Shown here one piece after another: positions 57,501 to 64,000 of a stretch of 64,000 nt of DNA (the first letter of the stretch is position 1; each line of letters begins with the position of its first letter). Position numbers and translations under genes: made by a program. This DNA comes from Trifolium pratense (Eukaryota > Streptophyta > Magnoliopsida > Fabales > Fabaceae): the NCBI RefSeq assembly GCF_020283565.1, contig NC_060060.1:58265257-58329256 (forward strand), written 5' to 3'. Below the pieces are notes generated by a model that was not told where the DNA came from, did not search any database, and saw nothing but the letters and a program-made list of their open reading frames with translations.

Positions 57501-59740
57501 CAAGTGTAATTATCCTACGTGTATATATAAAGGAATGTGTTCTAGATTATATTTTCTTATTCTTCAGTTAATATTTGGTTTCATTTTGGCCCTTTAAGTT
57601 ATGAAGATGTTAAACATTTGGTTTTTCAAATTAAAAATATTAAGATATTTTGGTCTTTACTTGCTAAAATTTGTAATTAAAAGGATAAAGTGTCTAACAT
57701 TCATAACTTAATGACCAAAATAATTCAGAGGTGGTGATTGTTGGCCATTTGATTCTATGAGTTTTTGTTTTGGGGTGGTTGCAGCCGTTTGTTGGCAACA
57801 CTCTGTTGCTGTTTTGTTGCGGTTCATGCTTTCTCTCTGTCAAAATTCTTTCTTCCATAATGTCGAGTCTTTCGGTCGCCACACAATCAGTTTGCATAGA
57901 TCTGTATGAAGTGTGTTTGGTTGTCGGTGTTATCTCATTGCCCGGAAGGGTTTGATCATAAAAATATTGTATTTATTCTTTATTTTTATTATTATCAAAT
58001 TTATCATATTAAAAATGATAAAAATCCACCTTTAGATAATTATTTAAATATTCATATTAAATTAAATACACACTTAAATTCAATTTTGGTCTCACTTTAT
58101 TAGCAAAAATAAAAATTTGGTCTCACTTTTACTTGTCTTATTTTTAAATCTACGATATTAGTCCTTCAAATTTTAAAATAATTGTTTTTTTTTTCTTCTT
58201 TTGTCCAATACACTAAATGCCCAATAAAATGGATAAACCTTCCTTGTAAGCGCTAAACCACTACGGAAAGCACATTTGACCACATAACAAGGGTCCAACG
58301 TATCAATATATGATAAACAACACTTGATATATAAATGACATTCCAAAGAATATTTGTGGCTGATCATATTTACATGGAGGGCTCGCCTAATATTTAACCA
58401 TAATATTCCACTATTTAACCATTCAAGCACTCACTTTCAAGGTACACACAATTTACTCGTATTTAGGACATTTTCTGATCTCAATCATATACTAACTTGA
58501 GCGTTGCAGTACTAACATTATTGCAGATATATTTTTCTCCATTAATACTAGAAATTAACACCAATCACCATCAAACGGAGATCTGACGGTTTTACCTTCA
58601 CCATCAACATATTCTCATCTAAATGCATAGTTCAATATCATTTGATGACGTGTATTTATCATATTCTTACTTTAGTAACTAATTTATATTATCAAAATAA
58701 TTTGAATTAATCACTATCACAAAATACACACCTTTGTTGTAAAATATATTGTCAAAGAGCATTCTCACTATAAACTCATTTTTATATCATCAATTTAGAT
58801 GACACATAAGTTTCTTATCACTTGTACATATCATAATTCAGCCTCAAATCTCAATATATAATAGATGGGAAAAATAATTGTTTTTTAAATTTTATTTACT
58901 AAATCAATTACTTTTAAAATAAGGACTAATTAAAATTGCAAATTTTAATCATTTATATAAATACAATATATTTATCGTATTCTTAATTTTTGTCATTATT
59001 CATTAAGGTAGTTGAGAGACATACAGAGGGTAGACCAGATGTTTGACTCAAAAGGCACAATAATTATTAAATGAAAAGGGATATAAATGGAAAATAGTAT
59101 GAAGTCCACGTCCACTTGTAAGAATTCTAAGCTAAGTAATGTAGTTAGTTATGCCTGAAAGCTTATCAAATCAAAACCTAAAACATATCTATTTCCTCTG
59201 CGTACAACTTCGAAATGTTTAGTCTCTAACAAGAATACCAAACTCTTTCCCCAAAACATTTAATGTTTTTTTAATTATCGTGTTATTGGTAAGAAGTTTT
59301 CACTGTGTTAGTAATGATTAATCTCCATCGAAAAACCTGTGAGAAATGCAAGATAATTTTTTTCCTTCCAACCGAATTTTTTCCATGCACATGACCCATA
59401 AATCGAATCCCTAAATACACACTTAAAGAATTTATTGTTTTTGACAAAACAAGAATTTTTTTATTTCATTCCTTGAATTTATGTCATTTTGCATTCACAT
59501 GCAAAAATGACTCTTAGTAAATATTATGTGTCATGTGTGTTGAATTTTTTGTTACAACAATTAGAAAATATATGTATACATCAATAATTAAAACATTTGA
59601 TCATGTCAATTGGATGATTGTTTATTTATATATGCTAGCAAAGTGTCTTACGTAATTCATGGTTGATTTTACATATAATCATCATATATAGTTTAATGTA
59701 AATTTTCATTGGTAAATATATAAAATATGGAAAATATGCA
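57500..59740. other. Spacer left of the MYB gene
   Basis: AT-rich. An LTR-like motif acttgagcgttgcagt at about 58496 recalls those at 11960 and 53588. No gene recognised. Confidence 0.5.
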
Positions 59741-60282
59741 TGCTTGGTGGGTTATAAGTAGAAGTTGTAGGTTAGAAACTTTGGAAAGACATTGAAAGCA
59801 TAACCAAATTGGCTTCTCTAAGCAACCTCTTTTTTTTCTTTCCCTCACATCCCATATGTATAAATAAGTATTATTGATTTATTTATATTATATTAATATA
59901 TCTAAATATCTATATCTATGTTTGTTAGCCAAAACGTTTGCATCAATCTTCCCACTCTCTAACGAAAAACTTCCCATCTTCCCCCACCATATATTCTTCC
60001 CATGTCTCTTTCTACTTCTTGTCTTCAATATTGTTAGTTTGTTACCCTCACCCTCCTCTTATATATACACCCCTTTTCATCTTCCACTTTGCTTTGATAT
60101 GTATTCATAATTTTTCCTTAGCTTTGAGTTGATCTTATAGATCAAAGCCAAAGGGAGAGGACTATAGTTGGAAAATAATAGGGAAATTAATTATAATTTT
60201 CATATTCTTGAATTAGGGTTTTCTCTTCTTACTTTTATTAATTTGTTATATTTTTCTCTTCTTAGATATAGGAAGATATAAC

Positions 60283-61655
<1,373 letters not shown>

Positions 61656-61668
61656 TATAACTTAGGGT

Positions 61669-62183
61669 TAAATATTTTTTCCCTATAAAATTACAAACTT
61701 TTTTGGTCCCTATTAAAAAAAGTGTTATGGTTTGGTCCCTATAAAATTATTACGCACGACTTTTAGTCCATATTGTTAAACAAATGTGTATATTTGAATG
61801 ATTATTTTGCATACATCCTTAGAATTAATATTATAAAAAGTTCTTCGAAAAAAAAAAAAAATTCAAAATTTGATTTCTATCTCAAGCATTTTGTTACTTT
61901 TTTCTTCATCTTTTGAAATTTAAAAAATTCATATTTAATTCTTCTCATTTAAAAAAATTCTAAATTTTTGTAAGTATCTCTTTTTTTATAGTTTTCTAAA
62001 CATGTCTAAAATAATTATTAAAAATTTAAAATTTTAATGATAATTAAAGAATTTTTAAAATTTTGAAAAAGAATAGGTGCTTCAATTTTTTTAGGGATCA
62101 AAACATGTCACTTTTCTTATAAGGACAAAAACAAAATTTAGTAATTTATAAGGACAAAAACATATTAATACTAACCCTATAAT
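61669..62183. mobile_element. 'ttaggg...ggtccct' inverted-repeat element downstream of MYB exon 2
   Basis: Left ttagggttaaatattttttc and right aatactaaccctataattt are complementary, as are the adjacent ccctataaaatta and aatttataagg blocks. Probably a Mutator-like non-autonomous element; no coding capacity. Confidence 0.6.
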
Positions 62184-62384
62184 TTATATACAATTACTAT
62201 TTTCCATCATGATTGTTTTAAATTGTGGTACAAATTAACTTAAATTAAACCAATACTATAAGTTTAGAGAATTTTTTACAATCCAAATTAAATTAAAAAA
62301 AAAAAAGAGATACTCCAACTCCTTAAATCCATGATTAAAATATACATTCTAACCATTCTACCTTCTTACTTATGAACTATCACC

Positions 62385-62514
62385 GGGTGGAATGGACGGC
62401 TCAACTAGTTAAATTAATTCAGCTAAAGATTATGGAGTTTCAAGTCTAGGCAAGGAGAAAAAACTAACATAACATTGTAATATACTATCAACTAACACTG
62501 CATTAAAAAAAAAA
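62385..62514 (+). mobile_element. SINE with A-tail
   Basis: Shares the 3' module (aactaacataacat, ctatcaactaacactgc, poly A) with 32490-32632. Starts near accgggtggaatggacggc. Confidence 0.5.
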
Positions 62515-62523
62515 CTTATGAAC

Positions 62524-63741
62524 TACTCCACCGTTCCTTTTTACTTGTCGCTTTAGGGAAGAAAAAAATTAACAAATTAACAAAGTGTATTTTTGCACAT
62601 TATCCTATTATACTTTTTTTTTAACCAAAATTATACTCTTATTTTAATTCACCAATAATTTTATTTTTTTGCACTCACTTTCTCTTTCCAATATATTTAA
62701 TATATTATATACCAAAAAAAAATTAATATGTTATGTACTAAAAAAATAAAAAATAAATTAGTTTTCCAAATATATATTAAATTTTTGGGTAGAATATGTT
62801 TTCATTCCCTACTTTTATATTGAGTTTTGGTTTTCGTCCCTATACTTAAAATCACTTGTTTTCGTCCTCAATTAATTATCAGTTTTGATTTTAGTCCTAA
62901 ATGTTAAGTCAACTAATAGTTGACTAACTAACAGAAGTCCACGTGAAGCTTCCATGTTGGATTTCATTGACACGTGACATCCTACGTGGATTGTCATGTC
63001 AGATTTTTTATTTTTAAATTTTCTTTTTTTACAATTTTTTTAAAAAATTATTTAATATTTATCTTCAACTATTCGATGAAGTTGATTTTAGGACTCATGT
63101 ATCATGCATCTCTCCCCATTCTATATCATGCATCTCTCCCCATTCTATTTCCTTCTTTTTTTATTAGTTTCAAAATAAAAACTTGAAAAATGAACTATCA
63201 ATTTAGTCTTTTTAAACATTCATTCTTTCACCGATTTCCTTTCACAGATTTTTTTTAAAAAAAAACAATTTAAAACAAACGTTGGTTTTTTTTTCTATTA
63301 TCAATTTCATGTTATTACAAACTACATTAACAAGTTTATCAAAGATAAAAGAAATTACAACCATGACGAAAATTCACCGTATTATAATTTTCTGCTCCAT
63401 TGTAAACGAAATTACCATTCTCTTAAAAAAAGTATTAAATATTTTATTTTAAAAAAAAAATTGTAACTTTTTTTTTTATAAAAAAATATGATGTGGCAGT
63501 CCATATGGCACGCCACATGTCAACGGAATCCAACATGGCACGCCACGTAGACTTCCGTTAGTCAACTGTTAGTTAACTTATCATTTGAGACTAAAACCAA
63601 AACTGACAATTAATTGAGGACGGAAATCAAAATTCAATATAAAAATAGGGACTGAAAATATAATTTTAAATTATCAAAATGACAAATAATTTGAAATAGT
63701 TTTATTTTTTAAAAGGAAAAGTAAAAAGTAACGGAGGAGTA
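62524..63741. mobile_element. Stowaway-like MITE split by a long-TIR element
   Basis: Outer ends TACTCCACCGTTCCTTTTTA and aaaaagtaacggaggagta are complementary. Between them, 62797-63670 is a second element whose arms (tatattgagttttggttttc, gttagtcaactgttagttaa, cacgtagacttccgttag and complements) pair over about 200 bp each. The younger element thus sits inside the older MITE. Confidence 0.75.
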
Positions 63742-64000
63742 TCACTACACACCTCCCTGAAAATGGTTATATCTATTTCAAGGTCAGAGCAAGCCACATA
63801 TTACTTAATGACAAGATTACACTATATCAAATATTATCAAATCAAATTTCTTTACAATCACATTTACATCCATTAAAACAATATTATAAAATATTATCAT
63901 TATTATTATTTAGCAAAAGAAGGTATGTTAACGGGGTTGTGGAGTACAAAGAAAATTATAATTCAAATAAAATGAAATATTTCATCAACTTTAAAGAGAT

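Noticed and set aside
57694..58430. Several 60-85 codon frames on both strands.
   Set aside because: No recognisable motif, and AT-rich spacer composition.

Overview
This is nuclear DNA from a flowering plant. It is AT-rich, with intron-split genes, long repeat-filled spacers and many small transposable elements. The gene set (CNGC, plant-type glutamate decarboxylase, P-class PPR, DPB2, plant ICMT, R2R3-MYB) is eudicot. The repeat flavour (TRIMs with an initiator-Met PBS, tRNA-derived SINEs, fold-back MITEs) resembles a legume such as Medicago; the species is an inference. Nothing bacterial, viral or CRISPR-like was seen. Layout: (1) 1.2-10 kb, minus strand: a complete 12-coding-exon cyclic nucleotide-gated channel of the CNGC19/CNGC20 group, with a probable 5' UTR intron and a 45-bp-arm hairpin just past the stop codon. 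(2) 10-21.6 kb: no protein gene; a dense mosaic of MITEs, an LTR fragment, a hAT-like element, three ~400-bp fold-back elements, three TRIMs and a LINE scrap. (3) 21.7-25.2 kb, plus: complete glutamate decarboxylase, six exons, 499 aa. (4) 27.2-29.0 kb, plus: intronless PPR protein, 615 aa. (5) 29.8-30.8 kb: promoter and first two exons of a broken copy of the DNA polymerase epsilon B subunit. (6) 33.8-38.6 kb, plus: the intact DPB2 gene, 13 exons, 530 aa, with a textbook U12-type AT-AC intron and a 5'-truncated LINE in intron 2. (7) 40.1-41.0 kb, minus: isoprenylcysteine carboxyl methyltransferase, convergent with DPB2. (8) 41-60 kb: gene-poor, with a nested Tourist-like element, TRIM and solo LTR, Stowaway MITEs, a fourth fold-back element, a Mutator transposase scrap and a retroelement protein fragment. 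(9) 60.3 kb to the right edge, plus: an R2R3-MYB of the MYB52/MYB54 group with a large compound microsatellite in intron 1; its 3' end was not found in the window. The genes are unrelated housekeeping, signalling or regulatory loci and form no pathway together. The most notable signals are the AT-AC intron, the DPB2 partial duplication with a nonsense codon, four fold-back elements sharing a core but not their tips, and several TRIM/solo-LTR insertions with exact target-site duplications. No clearly new protein system was recognised. All exon boundaries were read by eye from splice signals, reading-frame continuity and remembered homologues; no alignment was run.
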